Source: CAVZBW01 sp963773635
Lineage (GTDB): Bacteria > Actinomycetota > Acidimicrobiia > Acidimicrobiales > RAAP-2
Direction: 5' to 3'
DNA: 64,000 nucleotides
NCBI GenBank assembly: GCA_963773635.1
Contig: CAVZBW010000005.1
Span: forward strand, 1,736,001 to 1,800,000
Position 1 is the first letter of the stretch, and each line of letters begins with the position of its first letter. Under the pieces are notes generated by a model. The model did not search any database, had not been told where the DNA came from, and was given only the letters and a program-made list of their open reading frames with translations. Positions 25,063-33,633 of this stretch are shown in pieces. The position numbers and the translations under genes are program-made.

Positions 25063-25371
25063 TCAGGTCGTGGCGCCCTCGATGTGGATCGCCCGTGTCG
25101 GGCAGTTGTCGGCGGCCGATCTCACCCGGTCCTCGTGCCCTCGCGGGTCACCGCAGACCCGGGCCACCCCGTCGTCGTCGAGATCGAAGACGCCCGGTGC
25201 CCAGAAGACGCAATTGCCCGAACCCATGCAGGCGTCCCGGTCGATGACCACGCGACCCATCGACTCGGGCGCGGCGCGGCCCGGGGAGCCGTGCGACCCC
25301 CTCGGGGCCTCGTCCCCCCGTGGCGGGTCCTCGGAGGACCGGATAGCTTTGGATTCCGACATCGGAGTCAA
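25063..25371 (-). CDS. Ferredoxin, 3Fe-4S type
   Basis: A small ferredoxin. The core is VVIDRDACMGSGNCVFWAPG with the pair CMGSGNC, then FDLDDDG and the last ligand in CPTRAI, the three-Cys pattern of the [3Fe-4S] ferredoxins that pass electrons to P450s and other oxygenases. AGGAG five bases before TTG 25371 supports a 102-residue product with a ~37-residue hydrophilic lead; an internal ATG at 25260 would give the usual ~65 residues. It is divergent from the FadE pair. The related ferredoxin at 48384 is frameshifted. Confidence 0.85.
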   Translation of the reverse strand: MTPMSESKAIRSSEDPPRGDEAPRGSHGSPGRAAPESMGRVVIDRDACMGSGNCVFWAPGVFDLDDDGVARVCGDPRGHEDRVRSAADNCPTRAIHIEGATT

Positions 25372-25547
25372 ATTTACTCCTGGAGCGGCCTCCGAGAGGT
25401 GTGGGGGGAATGCGGCGACAATGCCCGAGACCGGGAGGGTGAGGATGGCTGGTCCCGGAAGAAGTCCCGGATCCCGACCTGGGTGAGGAGGCCGATGGGC
25501 GCCGAGTACGGTGAGGAGATCGTGCCCACGGGTGCGCCGACATAGAC

Positions 25548-26612
25548 ATGGACCTCTCCTACAGCCCCGAGCAGCAGGACCTCCGAGAAAGTCTGGCGAC
25601 GTTCTTCTCCAAGGAGTCGACGCCCGAACGGGTGCGCGCGGCCGAGCCCGGCGGTTTCGACGCCGGCCTGTGGCAAAAGGTGACGGCGATGGGGTTGCCC
25701 TCGATGGCCGTCGCCGAGGATCTCGGCGGGGGTGGTGCCTCGATGCTCGATCTGGTGCTTGCGGCCGAGGAGTCCGGGCGGCGGATCCCGCCGGTGCCGC
25801 TGATCGAGGCGTGGGCCGGTGCGAACCTTCTCGGCCGGCTGGGCGGTCGAGGCGCCTCGGAGCCCGCCCGGGAGCTTCTCGCCGAGGTCGTCGCCGGTGA
25901 CGCCCTCGCCAGCGTCGCCCTCCTTCCCCTCCAGGACGGGGTCGCCCGCCTGGCGCCCGCCGGGGCCGTCGCCGACGCCGTCCTGGCTCTGGACGGCGAC
26001 GAGCTCGTGGCCTTCCGATCGCAGATCAGCCCGCAGTCCCCGCTCGAGGTGCCGGCCAACCTCGGGTCTGCGCCCGTTGCGGATCGTGGGGCGGGCGTCG
26101 ACGATCGAGTGGTCGTCGCCCGGGGCGCCGAGGCCGTCGCGACCTACCAGCGGGCCCGCGAGGAGTGGCAACTGCTCATGGCCGCCGCCCTCGTGGGACT
26201 GGCCCAGACCGCCCTCGAGATGGGATCGGACTATGTCCAGCAGCGCCGGGCGTTCGGCGTTCTCATCGGCTGGTTCCAGACCGTCCAGCACCGCCTCGCC
26301 GACGGCGTGACCGATCTCGAGGGGGCGCGCTTGTTGACCTACGAGGCCGGTTGGTCCTCCGACGCCGGGGCGGCGAACGCGGCGGGCCTGGCCGGGATGG
26401 CCTTCCTCTTCACCTCGGAGGTCGCCTTTCGGATCGCGGCGGAGAGCTTGCACCTGCACGGCGGCTATGGGTACACGCTGGAATACGACATCCAGCTGTA
26501 CTTCCGGAGAGCAAAGGCTTGGCCCCTCGCTCTGGGGGATCCGGGGAACGCCTACCAGGAGCTGGCCGGGCGGCTGTTCGAGGCCCGGCCAGCCGGCTGG
26601 GGAGAGGGCTGA
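25548..26612 (+). CDS. Acyl-CoA dehydrogenase, small subunit-like (FadE pair 1)
   Basis: A 354-residue acyl-CoA dehydrogenase fold protein starting MDLSYSPEQQDLRESLATFF. The C-terminal helical domain has QRRAFGVLIGWFQTVQHRLAD and LHLHGGYGYTLEYDIQLYFR. The central beta domain is short and lacks the usual FAD-binding TEPxxGSD motif, which is instead in the next gene. Such split pairs form alpha2beta2 heterotetramers in actinobacterial sterol and ring catabolism. The stop is one base before the next ATG. The paralogous pair is at 61681-63905. Confidence 0.87.
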   Translation: MDLSYSPEQQDLRESLATFFSKESTPERVRAAEPGGFDAGLWQKVTAMGLPSMAVAEDLGGGGASMLDLVLAAEESGRRIPPVPLIEAWAGANLLGRLGGRGASEPARELLAEVVAGDALASVALLPLQDGVARLAPAGAVADAVLALDGDELVAFRSQISPQSPLEVPANLGSAPVADRGAGVDDRVVVARGAEAVATYQRAREEWQLLMAAALVGLAQTALEMGSDYVQQRRAFGVLIGWFQTVQHRLADGVTDLEGARLLTYEAGWSSDAGAANAAGLAGMAFLFTSEVAFRIAAESLHLHGGYGYTLEYDIQLYFRRAKAWPLALGDPGNAYQELAGRLFEARPAGWGEG

Positions 26613-26613
26613 G

Positions 26614-27789
26614 ATGGACTTCGCGACGGTGGACGAGCTGGCCGAACACCGGCGGGCCGCGACCGACTGGGTTGCCGAGCACGTGCGCCCCGAGTGGGCG
26701 GAGGAGCAGTACCGGACCGGGACCCACGAGACGCTGGAGCTCCACCGCCTCCTGGCACAAGACGGGATCCTCGCCGCCGGGTGGCCGGCCGAGTACGGCG
26801 GCAGCGACATCAACGCCGAATACGCACGCGCCGTGCTCGACGCCGTCGCCGACGCCGGCCTCTATACCGACGGCTGGGCGACGACCCTCATGGTGGCGCG
26901 GACGATCCGGCACGTGGGGACCGAGGAGCAGAAGCGGACGCTCATCCCCGCCGCCCTCAACGGGGAGAGCCTGATCGCGCTCGGCTACACCGAACCGGAC
27001 TCCGGCTCGGACGTCGCGGCGGCCAAGACCCGGGCCGTGCGCGACGGCGACGAATGGGTCATCACCGGCCAAAAGATGTTCACGAGCACCGCCCAGGTCT
27101 GCAGCCACGTCTTCGTGCTGGCCCGCACGAATCCCGACGTGCCCAAGCACAAGGGACTGACCATGTTCCTGGTGCCGACCGATGCCCCGGGCTTCGAACT
27201 CCAGCCCGTGCACACCCTGGGCGGGCAGCGCACCAACGCCACCTTCTACTCCGAGGTGCGGGTGCCGGAGTCGATGCGCATCGGGGGGGTCGACGAGGGC
27301 TGGCGAGTCATGCGCGTGGCGCTCGTCTACGAGCGCGGAGGGGGCGGCCGCGGCTCGGGCCCGACCCTGGCGGAGAAGGTGGCGGCCTGGGCGGCGTCGA
27401 CCGGACGAGGGGACGGCTCCACCTACTACGACGATCCGAAGAACCGTGAGCGACTGGCGCGAATCGCCATCGACTTGGAAGTGGGTCGGCTCCTCGGCCT
27501 GCGCGTGCGCTGGCTCAACGCAAAGGGGGAGCTGCCCGGGGTCGAGGGCTCGATGACCAAGCTCTTTGTCAGCGAGGCCGCGCAACGCCACTACGCCGAG
27601 CTGCTCGACATGCTCGGACCCGACGGCGTCCTGCAGCCGGGTGCGCCGGGCGCACCGCTCGGCGGCGATCTCGAGGCCCACTTCCGCTCGACCGTGGTCG
27701 GCACGATCTACGGGGGCGCCAGCGAGATCCAGCGGGAGATCATCGCCGAGGGTCGGTTGGGGCTCCCGCGGAGCCGGCCGAAGGACTGA
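26614..27789 (+). CDS. Acyl-CoA dehydrogenase, large subunit-like (FadE pair 1)
   Basis: A 391-residue acyl-CoA dehydrogenase carrying the FAD/substrate motif GYTEPDSGSDVAAAKTRAV, then EWVITGQKMFTSTAQ, and the C-terminal GGASEIQREIIAEGRLGLPR. It probably oxidises an acyl-CoA to the 2-enoyl-CoA together with the preceding small subunit, feeding electrons to ETF. The ATG at 26614 follows the partner stop directly. A TetR gene follows 32 bp later, so local control is likely. The same-length paralogue at 61681 is very similar throughout. Confidence 0.9.
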   Translation: MDFATVDELAEHRRAATDWVAEHVRPEWAEEQYRTGTHETLELHRLLAQDGILAAGWPAEYGGSDINAEYARAVLDAVADAGLYTDGWATTLMVARTIRHVGTEEQKRTLIPAALNGESLIALGYTEPDSGSDVAAAKTRAVRDGDEWVITGQKMFTSTAQVCSHVFVLARTNPDVPKHKGLTMFLVPTDAPGFELQPVHTLGGQRTNATFYSEVRVPESMRIGGVDEGWRVMRVALVYERGGGGRGSGPTLAEKVAAWAASTGRGDGSTYYDDPKNRERLARIAIDLEVGRLLGLRVRWLNAKGELPGVEGSMTKLFVSEAAQRHYAELLDMLGPDGVLQPGAPGAPLGGDLEAHFRSTVVGTIYGGASEIQREIIAEGRLGLPRSRPKD

Positions 27790-27821
27790 GGCAGGACGCC
27801 CGGGAGGAGTTGGATCCGTCG

Positions 27822-28496
27822 ATGGCTCTGCCCGTCAGTGCCGAAGAGGCCGGCCGGCCGCGCTCCAAGAAGGGGGCCCAGACCCGCGCCAGGATCGTCG
27901 AGGCCGCCAAGAAGGTCTTTGAGGAGGACGGCTTCCTCGATGCGCGCATCTCGGACATCGCGGAGACGGCCGGCTTGTCCCATGGCGCCTTCTACCACTA
28001 CTTCGACTCCAAGGAGGAGGTGTTCCGCGAAGTGGCCGCCGAGGTCGACGAGCGCCTCAGCGCGCCCTTGGAGAGCGTCATCCTCGACCAGTCCTCGGGC
28101 TTCCCCGCCGAACACCGCATCCGAGAGGCGCTCTCGCGCCACCTGACCAGCTACCGCGCCGAGGCCCGCATCATCGGGGTCATCGAACAGGTCTCCCGCT
28201 ACGACGAGCAGGTCGGTGCCATGCGATTCGCCCGGCACCAGGAGTACAACAAGCAGGTCGCCGATTCCATCCGGCAGCTGCAACGACGCGGGCTGGCCGA
28301 CAAGGGGCTGAAGCCGCAGGTCACGGCGGCGATCCTCGGAGGAATGACGCAGCGTTTCGCCGAGATGTGGCTCGTCCAGGGTTTCGTGCAGTGCACGCTC
28401 AACGAGGCCGTGGACCAGCTCACCCTGGTCTTCGTCAACGCACTCGGTCTGCGAGCACAGGCCGCGCCGGCGCGTCGACGCTCATCCGCCGAGTAG
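27822..28496 (+). CDS. TetR family transcriptional regulator
   Basis: A 224-residue TetR regulator with the helix-turn-helix in ARIVEAAKKVFEEDGFLDAR, then ISDIAETAGLSHGAFYHYFD. The ligand domain is helical (SRHLTSYRAEARIIGVIEQV). GGGAGGAG sits 12 bases before the ATG at 27822 and directly before a TTG at 27810, so the ATG is preferred. It follows the FadE pair in the same direction and probably controls it; its effector may be an acyl-CoA. No clear operator was picked out. Confidence 0.87.
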   Translation: MALPVSAEEAGRPRSKKGAQTRARIVEAAKKVFEEDGFLDARISDIAETAGLSHGAFYHYFDSKEEVFREVAAEVDERLSAPLESVILDQSSGFPAEHRIREALSRHLTSYRAEARIIGVIEQVSRYDEQVGAMRFARHQEYNKQVADSIRQLQRRGLADKGLKPQVTAAILGGMTQRFAEMWLVQGFVQCTLNEAVDQLTLVFVNALGLRAQAAPARRRSSAE

Positions 28497-28665
28497 ACGA
28501 CGCGGCGCGTCGAGCCAACCGGTCACCGCGGAACGGGGGCGTCTCGCCCTCGCACGGGTACCGGACAGGCGCGACCCTCGGGTTCGGACCTCATCTGCAC
28601 CGTCGGTTTTCATTCGCTACCGTTAAGCGAGAAGTGACCCGCGGCAGGCAGTGGAGGGGGCTCTT

Positions 28666-28862
28666 ATGGCGGCTGTAGCGAGCGAGGTGTGCTACGACTC
28701 CTACGACGTGGACACCTACAGGGGCCCGTATCCCGTGTTTCGCCGAGCGTCGCACCATCGTGCTGGATGAAGTGCTGAACCGCTTCCCCGATTGGCAAGT
28801 CGACTGGGATCGACACCAGAACGGAAAGCCCGGACAACTCGAGAGATGGGAAAGGAAGCATC
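28666..28862 (+). pseudogene. Cytochrome P450 remnant with large internal deletion
   Basis: GGAGGGGG and an ATG at 28666 open a frame SYDVDTYRGPYPVFRRA, the typical P450 N-terminus (YDPYD...YRDPYPVFRRLR). After residue ~28 the sequence changes, in another frame, to RTIVLDEVLNRFPDWQVDWD (about 28755-28814), which is a P450 C-terminal end (the ALEEVLxRFPDWxVDxD segment). About 330 residues between them, with the heme site, are gone; the junction is near 28745-28755. Only a 34-residue ORF (to 28770) remains. The rest of 28497-28665 holds TCGCT/AGCGA inverted arms near 28613-28632 and nothing else recognised. Confidence 0.65.
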
Positions 28863-29678
28863 ATGGGAAAGCTCGACGGCAAGGTCGCCTTCATCACGGG
28901 CGCAGCGCGCGGCCAGGGGCGTAGCCACGCCATCCGCCTGGCCCAGGAAGGGGCGGACATCATCGCCATTGACATCTGCGCGCCGATGGCCTCGGTGTCC
29001 TACGGACTCGCAACGCCAGAAGATCTCGATGAGACCGTGAAAGCCGTAGAGGCAGAAGGGCGGCAAATCGTGGCCCGCCAGGCCGACGTCCGTGACGTCG
29101 AAGGGCTCCGGGCGGCATTCGAGGAAGGAATGGCCGAGCTCGGTCCGGTCGACATCGTCTTGGCCAACGCCGGAATCGGCGTCGGGGGTGCCGTCTCGCC
29201 TGAGCAGACCTGGGAGGACGCCATCGGCGTCAATCTCACCGGGGTCTGGAACACGGGGCGGATCGCCATCCCATCGATGCTCGAGGCCGACAAGGGTGGG
29301 TCCATCGTGCTGACCAGCTCTACTGGTGGCCTGATAGGCCCCGGGAGCAACGAGCCCGGGCTCGTTGCCTACACCGCATCCAAGCACGGGGTGATCGGAC
29401 TCATGCGGTGCTGGGCGAATTACCTCGCGCCCCACATGATCAGGGTCAACAGCGTCGCTCCGACGGCCGTGCGGACGCCGATGGCCGCCGACATCAACAT
29501 CAACGAGCTCATGAGGTTCAATCCGGCGCTCGCCAGCAGCCTGACCAATCCCATGCCGGTCGACAAGGTCGAGCCCGAAGACGTCACGAATGCGATCGTC
29601 TGGCTCGTCTCCGACGAAGCTCGCTACGTGACGGGGAGCATCATCGCGGTGGACGCGGGGCTCCTCAACAAGAAGTAG
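28863..29678 (+). CDS. Mycofactocin-coupled SDR family oxidoreductase
   Basis: A 271-residue SDR of the mycofactocin-associated subfamily: MGKLDGKVAFITGAARGQGR, then SHAIRLAQEGADIIAIDIC with the insert APMASVSYGLATPEDLDETV after beta-2. Catalytic residues are in LTSSTGG and YTASK. Members keep NAD bound and pass electrons to mycofactocin, so it would oxidise a secondary or primary alcohol. GGAAAGGAAG precedes the ATG. It heads a unit with a CaiB transferase ten bases downstream, then a solute-binding protein and an amidohydrolase. The P450 remnant lies directly upstream, perhaps a lost partner. Confidence 0.87.
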   Translation: MGKLDGKVAFITGAARGQGRSHAIRLAQEGADIIAIDICAPMASVSYGLATPEDLDETVKAVEAEGRQIVARQADVRDVEGLRAAFEEGMAELGPVDIVLANAGIGVGGAVSPEQTWEDAIGVNLTGVWNTGRIAIPSMLEADKGGSIVLTSSTGGLIGPGSNEPGLVAYTASKHGVIGLMRCWANYLAPHMIRVNSVAPTAVRTPMAADININELMRFNPALASSLTNPMPVDKVEPEDVTNAIVWLVSDEARYVTGSIIAVDAGLLNKK

Positions 29679-29688
29679 GCCAACGTCC

Positions 29689-30906
29689 GTGGCTGCGCCG
29701 CTGTCGGGTGTCCGGATTGTCGAGGTCGCGAGCCACGTCTTCGTCCCGATGTCCGGGTCGGTCCTCACCGAATGGGGGGCCGAGGTCACCAAGATCGAGC
29801 ACCCGGTTACCGGCGATCCCTACCGCGGCCTCGTGACGGCCGGCTTGCACAAGCTCTACAAGGGAGTCGACCCGGCCTTCCAATCGGCCAACCGAGGCAA
29901 GCGATCGGTGGCCCTCGATCTCAAACAGGAAGCGGGTCGTCGGATCCTCTCCCGGATCCTCGAGACGAGTGACGTGTTCGTCACGAATCTGACGGCCGAC
30001 GCCCGACGTCGGCTTCGGATCGACGTGGACGACATCCGGAGAGACAACGCTTCGACCATCTACGTGCGGGGAACTGCCTTCGGGGCCCGAGGCCCCGAAG
30101 CGGGGCGTGGCGGCTACGACGCCGGTGCGTACTTCGGCCGTAGCGGCATGCAGTACGTCTTCACACCCGCCGGCCAGGAGTGGCCCACGACGCCCCGGCC
30201 TGCCTTTGGTGACGTGGTCGGCGCCATCACGATCGCCGGGGCCATCACCACCGCCCTCTACCGGCGTGCCACCACCGGCGAATCGTCGGTCGTCGATGTC
30301 TCGCTGTTGGCGGCCGGCATGTGGCAGCTACAGATCGATGTGGTGAACGCCACCCTGGACGGCTCGCCGACCCATCGTGGACCGACGGACCGTTCCCAGG
30401 CGTGGAACCCACTGATGATGCCCTATCGCACCTCGGACGGCCGGATCATCGCTCTCCAGATGCTGAGCCCCGACGAGACCTGGCCGAATCTGTGCGCCAC
30501 CCTCGGTCAGCCCGAGATGGCAGACGATCCACGCTTCGCCGACATGGCGGCCCGCCGGCAGAACGCCCAGGCCTGCGTCGAGTGGCTGGAGGGGGTCTTC
30601 GCTGAGCGGACCTTCCAGGAGTGGCGAAGAACGCTGGCCGATTTCGACGGACAGTGGACGCCCGTCCAAGGACCCCACGAACTGGTCGACGATCCCCAGG
30701 TGCAGGCAAACGGGTACCTGGCGGCCATCGATGCTGGCAACGACGTCGTCCTTCCGGTCGTCGTATCGCCGGTGCAGTTCGACGAGCAACCCGGGCGCCC
30801 GGCCCGGGCGCCCGAGCACGGAGAGCACACCGAGGAGACGTTGCTCGGCCTCGGCTTGTCCTGGGAGGAGCTGCGCGAGCTCAAAGCGGCCGGCGCCATC
30901 ATCTAG
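29689..30906 (+). CDS. CaiB/BaiF family CoA-transferase
   Basis: A 405-residue class III CoA-transferase, GTG start ten bases after the SDR stop. GVRIVEVASHVFVPMSGSVL, then TEWGAEVTKIEHPVTGDPY, SANRGKRSVALDL, and GRGGYDAGAYFGRSGMQYV with the predicted catalytic Asp. It is clearly related to the transferase at 20918, including the late FDGQWTPVQGPHELVDDPQV segment. It would activate a carboxylic acid produced by the oxidative steps. Substrate not deducible. Confidence 0.88.
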   Translation: MAAPLSGVRIVEVASHVFVPMSGSVLTEWGAEVTKIEHPVTGDPYRGLVTAGLHKLYKGVDPAFQSANRGKRSVALDLKQEAGRRILSRILETSDVFVTNLTADARRRLRIDVDDIRRDNASTIYVRGTAFGARGPEAGRGGYDAGAYFGRSGMQYVFTPAGQEWPTTPRPAFGDVVGAITIAGAITTALYRRATTGESSVVDVSLLAAGMWQLQIDVVNATLDGSPTHRGPTDRSQAWNPLMMPYRTSDGRIIALQMLSPDETWPNLCATLGQPEMADDPRFADMAARRQNAQACVEWLEGVFAERTFQEWRRTLADFDGQWTPVQGPHELVDDPQVQANGYLAAIDAGNDVVLPVVVSPVQFDEQPGRPARAPEHGEHTEETLLGLGLSWEELRELKAAGAII

Positions 30907-31131
30907 CGGCGGACGCCATCGAGGAGATCTCTCGTCGTGTCGTGAACGGCGCCCACCACGTGCGCGCCTCCCCACCAGCTGCCCGGCCAGCTGTGGAACC
31001 GGAATACGTCATGGCCGATTGCATTTGGAGAACAATCCCCATACCATGTGCGAACCAGAGGGAATGTTCGAGGACACGGTTGTTTCTTTGGACGCTCCGA
31101 CGGGTGAGAAAGGTCCGGGGGGCCGTTGACC

Positions 31132-32451
31132 ATGACGAATCGGTTTGCCGCGCTCACGCGCAGGGCTCGTGTCCGAGGTCATCGCCTCATCGGGGTCATG
31201 CTGGCCGTGGTCATGGCGAGCGGCCCGATGGTGGCCATCGACGTCGTCACGGGCACCACTCCAGCGGGCGCCGCGACCGGAACCCCCGTCGAAGTGTTCG
31301 ACATCTGCAGCTGCACTGGACCGCTCGCGGCGACCGCCATCCAGACCGGACCGACCCTCCAGGCCTGGGTCTCCTGGGTCAACGCGGACGGCGGATTGAA
31401 CGGTCATCCCGTCACGATGTCCCAGAGCGACGACCAGTCCTCCCCGGGCGTGGCGAACACCGAGGTGCAAAACGCCATCGCGAACCACGTCGCTGCCATC
31501 ATCGACAACAGCAGCGTGGACACGGACTGGGCGCCGATCGCCACCAAGGCTGGCGTCCCCATCATCGGTGGGCTCGACAGCGACATCAGCTACAACAATT
31601 TGGACACCTTCACACCCGGTCCCACCCTCAACTACGGCATCGCCGGCCAGATGATCGCCGTCTCGCATCTCACGCAGCACCGAAAGGAGGGCATCTTCTA
31701 TTGCGTCGAGGCTGCCGTCTGCAAGAGCGAGACCGACACGGCATCGATCGTCGCGCCGCGGTACGGCGTGAAGGTGGTCTACAAGGCGGGCGTGTCCTTT
31801 GGCGCACCGAACTACACGGCCCAGTGCCTGGCGGCGAGTCAATCGGGAGCCGACCTGCTCGAGGTGGCCGACGCGGCAACGGTCCAGGAGCAGGCCGCCG
31901 AGGACTGTGCGAAGCAGGGCTGGCATCCGGTCCAAGTCGTCTCCACCACTGCGGCCAGCATGGCCACCAATCCGAATTTCAAGGGCATGATCTCCGCCCA
32001 GCAGGACATTCCATACTTCGTCCACAACAATGCGACCAAGAGCTATTGGGCGGCACTCGACAAGTACCAGCCCACGCTCAAGTCCACGGCGAATTTCGGG
32101 GAGCAGTCGATCCTGGCCTGGGCGATGGCAGTCCTCCTCCAAGATGCCATCGCCGCTGCGGCGCCGGCCAGCGGGACGACCATCACCCCCGCCGTCGTCA
32201 AGACCGGGCTCTACAACCTGCCGGCCGGTGACAACCTCGGAGGGATCGCCCCACAGGCCATCCACTTCACGAAGGGCCAATACTCCAACCGCAGCTGCTG
32301 GTTCTACCTGTCCGCCAAGAACGGCACCTTCGTCTGGGCCAACGACCAGAAGCCGCTGTGCGCGTACCTCATGAAGCCCGGTACGACGGAGGGTGGCCCG
32401 CTACTACAGCCGAAGCAGCAGTACACATCGGGAGAAGCGCCGACACCGTAG
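31132..32451 (+). CDS. Branched-chain-type ABC solute-binding protein, orphan
   Basis: A 439-residue periplasmic-binding protein of the Leu/Ile/Val (type I) fold. A Sec signal peptide (about residues 1-48, hydrophobic LIGVMLAVVMASGPMVAI) is followed by VFDICSCTGPLAATAIQTG, the ligand-binding start, and VNADGGLNGHPVTM. It shares with the protein at 45442 an unusual CSC near the mature N-terminus and a late CWFYLS/CWFWIG. No permease or ATPase genes are nearby, so it may serve a distant transporter or act as a sensor. Start ATG 31132 is preferred to TTG 31126. Confidence 0.85.
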   Translation: MTNRFAALTRRARVRGHRLIGVMLAVVMASGPMVAIDVVTGTTPAGAATGTPVEVFDICSCTGPLAATAIQTGPTLQAWVSWVNADGGLNGHPVTMSQSDDQSSPGVANTEVQNAIANHVAAIIDNSSVDTDWAPIATKAGVPIIGGLDSDISYNNLDTFTPGPTLNYGIAGQMIAVSHLTQHRKEGIFYCVEAAVCKSETDTASIVAPRYGVKVVYKAGVSFGAPNYTAQCLAASQSGADLLEVADAATVQEQAAEDCAKQGWHPVQVVSTTAASMATNPNFKGMISAQQDIPYFVHNNATKSYWAALDKYQPTLKSTANFGEQSILAWAMAVLLQDAIAAAAPASGTTITPAVVKTGLYNLPAGDNLGGIAPQAIHFTKGQYSNRSCWFYLSAKNGTFVWANDQKPLCAYLMKPGTTEGGPLLQPKQQYTSGEAPTP

Positions 32452-32479
32452 CGGTCACCGCCTCGTAGAGGGAGGGTCC

Positions 32480-33614
32480 ATGCGCTACCAGATCATCTCC
32501 GCAGACAACCACATCATCGACCCCCGGAATCTGTACGCCGAGCGGATGCCGGTCGAGTATCGCGACCGTGCCCCACGGGTCGTGCCGGCGACCGACGGAG
32601 GTGAGGGTTGGAGCTTCGATGGAAAGCCCGCCACCCGCAGCTTCGGACTCGAGGCGGTCGCCGGTCGGAAGGTAGACGGCGTCTTCAGGGACCATGGCTT
32701 GAGATGGGACGAGATCCTTCCCGGGAACTACGACGGTTCGGCCCACCTTGCCGACATGGACCTCGACGGGGTGGATGCGGCCGTGATCTACCCGAGCACC
32801 GCCATGGCCGTCTACGCCCTTCCGGATCGGGAGTTCGCCCTGGCCCTCCTCCAGACGTACAACGACTGGCTGCTCGACGATTTCTGCGCCGCCGGTCCCG
32901 ACCGCCTCGTGGGCTTGTGTGTCCTCCCGGTGGACGACGGACCCGAGGTGGTGGTCCCCGAGCTCGAGCGTTGTCTCGCCAAAGGGGCGCGCGGTTTCTT
33001 CATCCCTGGTGCACCGGGCCGTCCCTACTGGGACTCCTACCACGAACCGCTCTGGAGCGCCGCCTCGGGCGCCGGCTGCACGTTGTCGTTCCATCGCAAC
33101 CATGGGGGGCGGGCCCCAGCTCACGAACAGTTTGATCCGACAATTCCGGGCCTCAACGTCGGGGGCATCGTGGCTCGCTTCTTCTCGGCCGTCCAGCCCC
33201 TCACCTACATGATCTACGCGGGCGTCTTCGAGCGGTTTCCCAGCCTGCGGATCGTCGCCGGTGAGGTCAATTGCGGCTGGCTGGCCTTTTGGCGCCAGAC
33301 CCTTGACCAGAATTTGGGAGCAGCAGGGCCACTGGTCACACCTTCCCTTCGAGGGGCCGCCGAGCCGCTGGGTCGGCCCCAATGTGGCCGTCACCGCCCT
33401 CGATGATTGGGTGGGCTTCCACGACATCGCCGAGGATCCGACGCTCGCCGACGCCGTCATGTACTCGACCGACTATCCCCACAGCGTGTCGCTGTGGCCC
33501 CGGTCGAAGGAGCTCGTCGGTCGGTTGACCGACGGCTGGTCCGAAGAACCGCGTCGCAAGGTGCTGGCGGCCAATGCCGCCCGCTTCTACCAGCTGGACC
33601 AGTCCGAGACGTAG
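32480..33614 (+). pseudogene. Amidohydrolase (amidohydrolase_2 family), frameshifted
   Basis: From MRYQIISADNHIIDPRNLYA the frame reads as a TIM-barrel amidohydrolase_2 (metal-dependent hydrolase/decarboxylase group) up to about residue 280. Near 33309-33318 the frame breaks. The other frame continues IWEQQGHWSHLPFEGPPSRW and the family C-terminus MYSTDYPHSVSLWP...LAANAARFYQLD, ending at 33614. One extra base (for example in AGAATTTGGG) explains the break. Both halves keep the metal or acid residues expected (DNH and DYPH), so this may be a sequencing error in a working gene. GGAGGG precedes the ATG. It ends the SDR-CaiB-binding protein unit. Confidence 0.75.
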
Positions 33615-33633
33615 CACACGGACTGGTCCGGTG

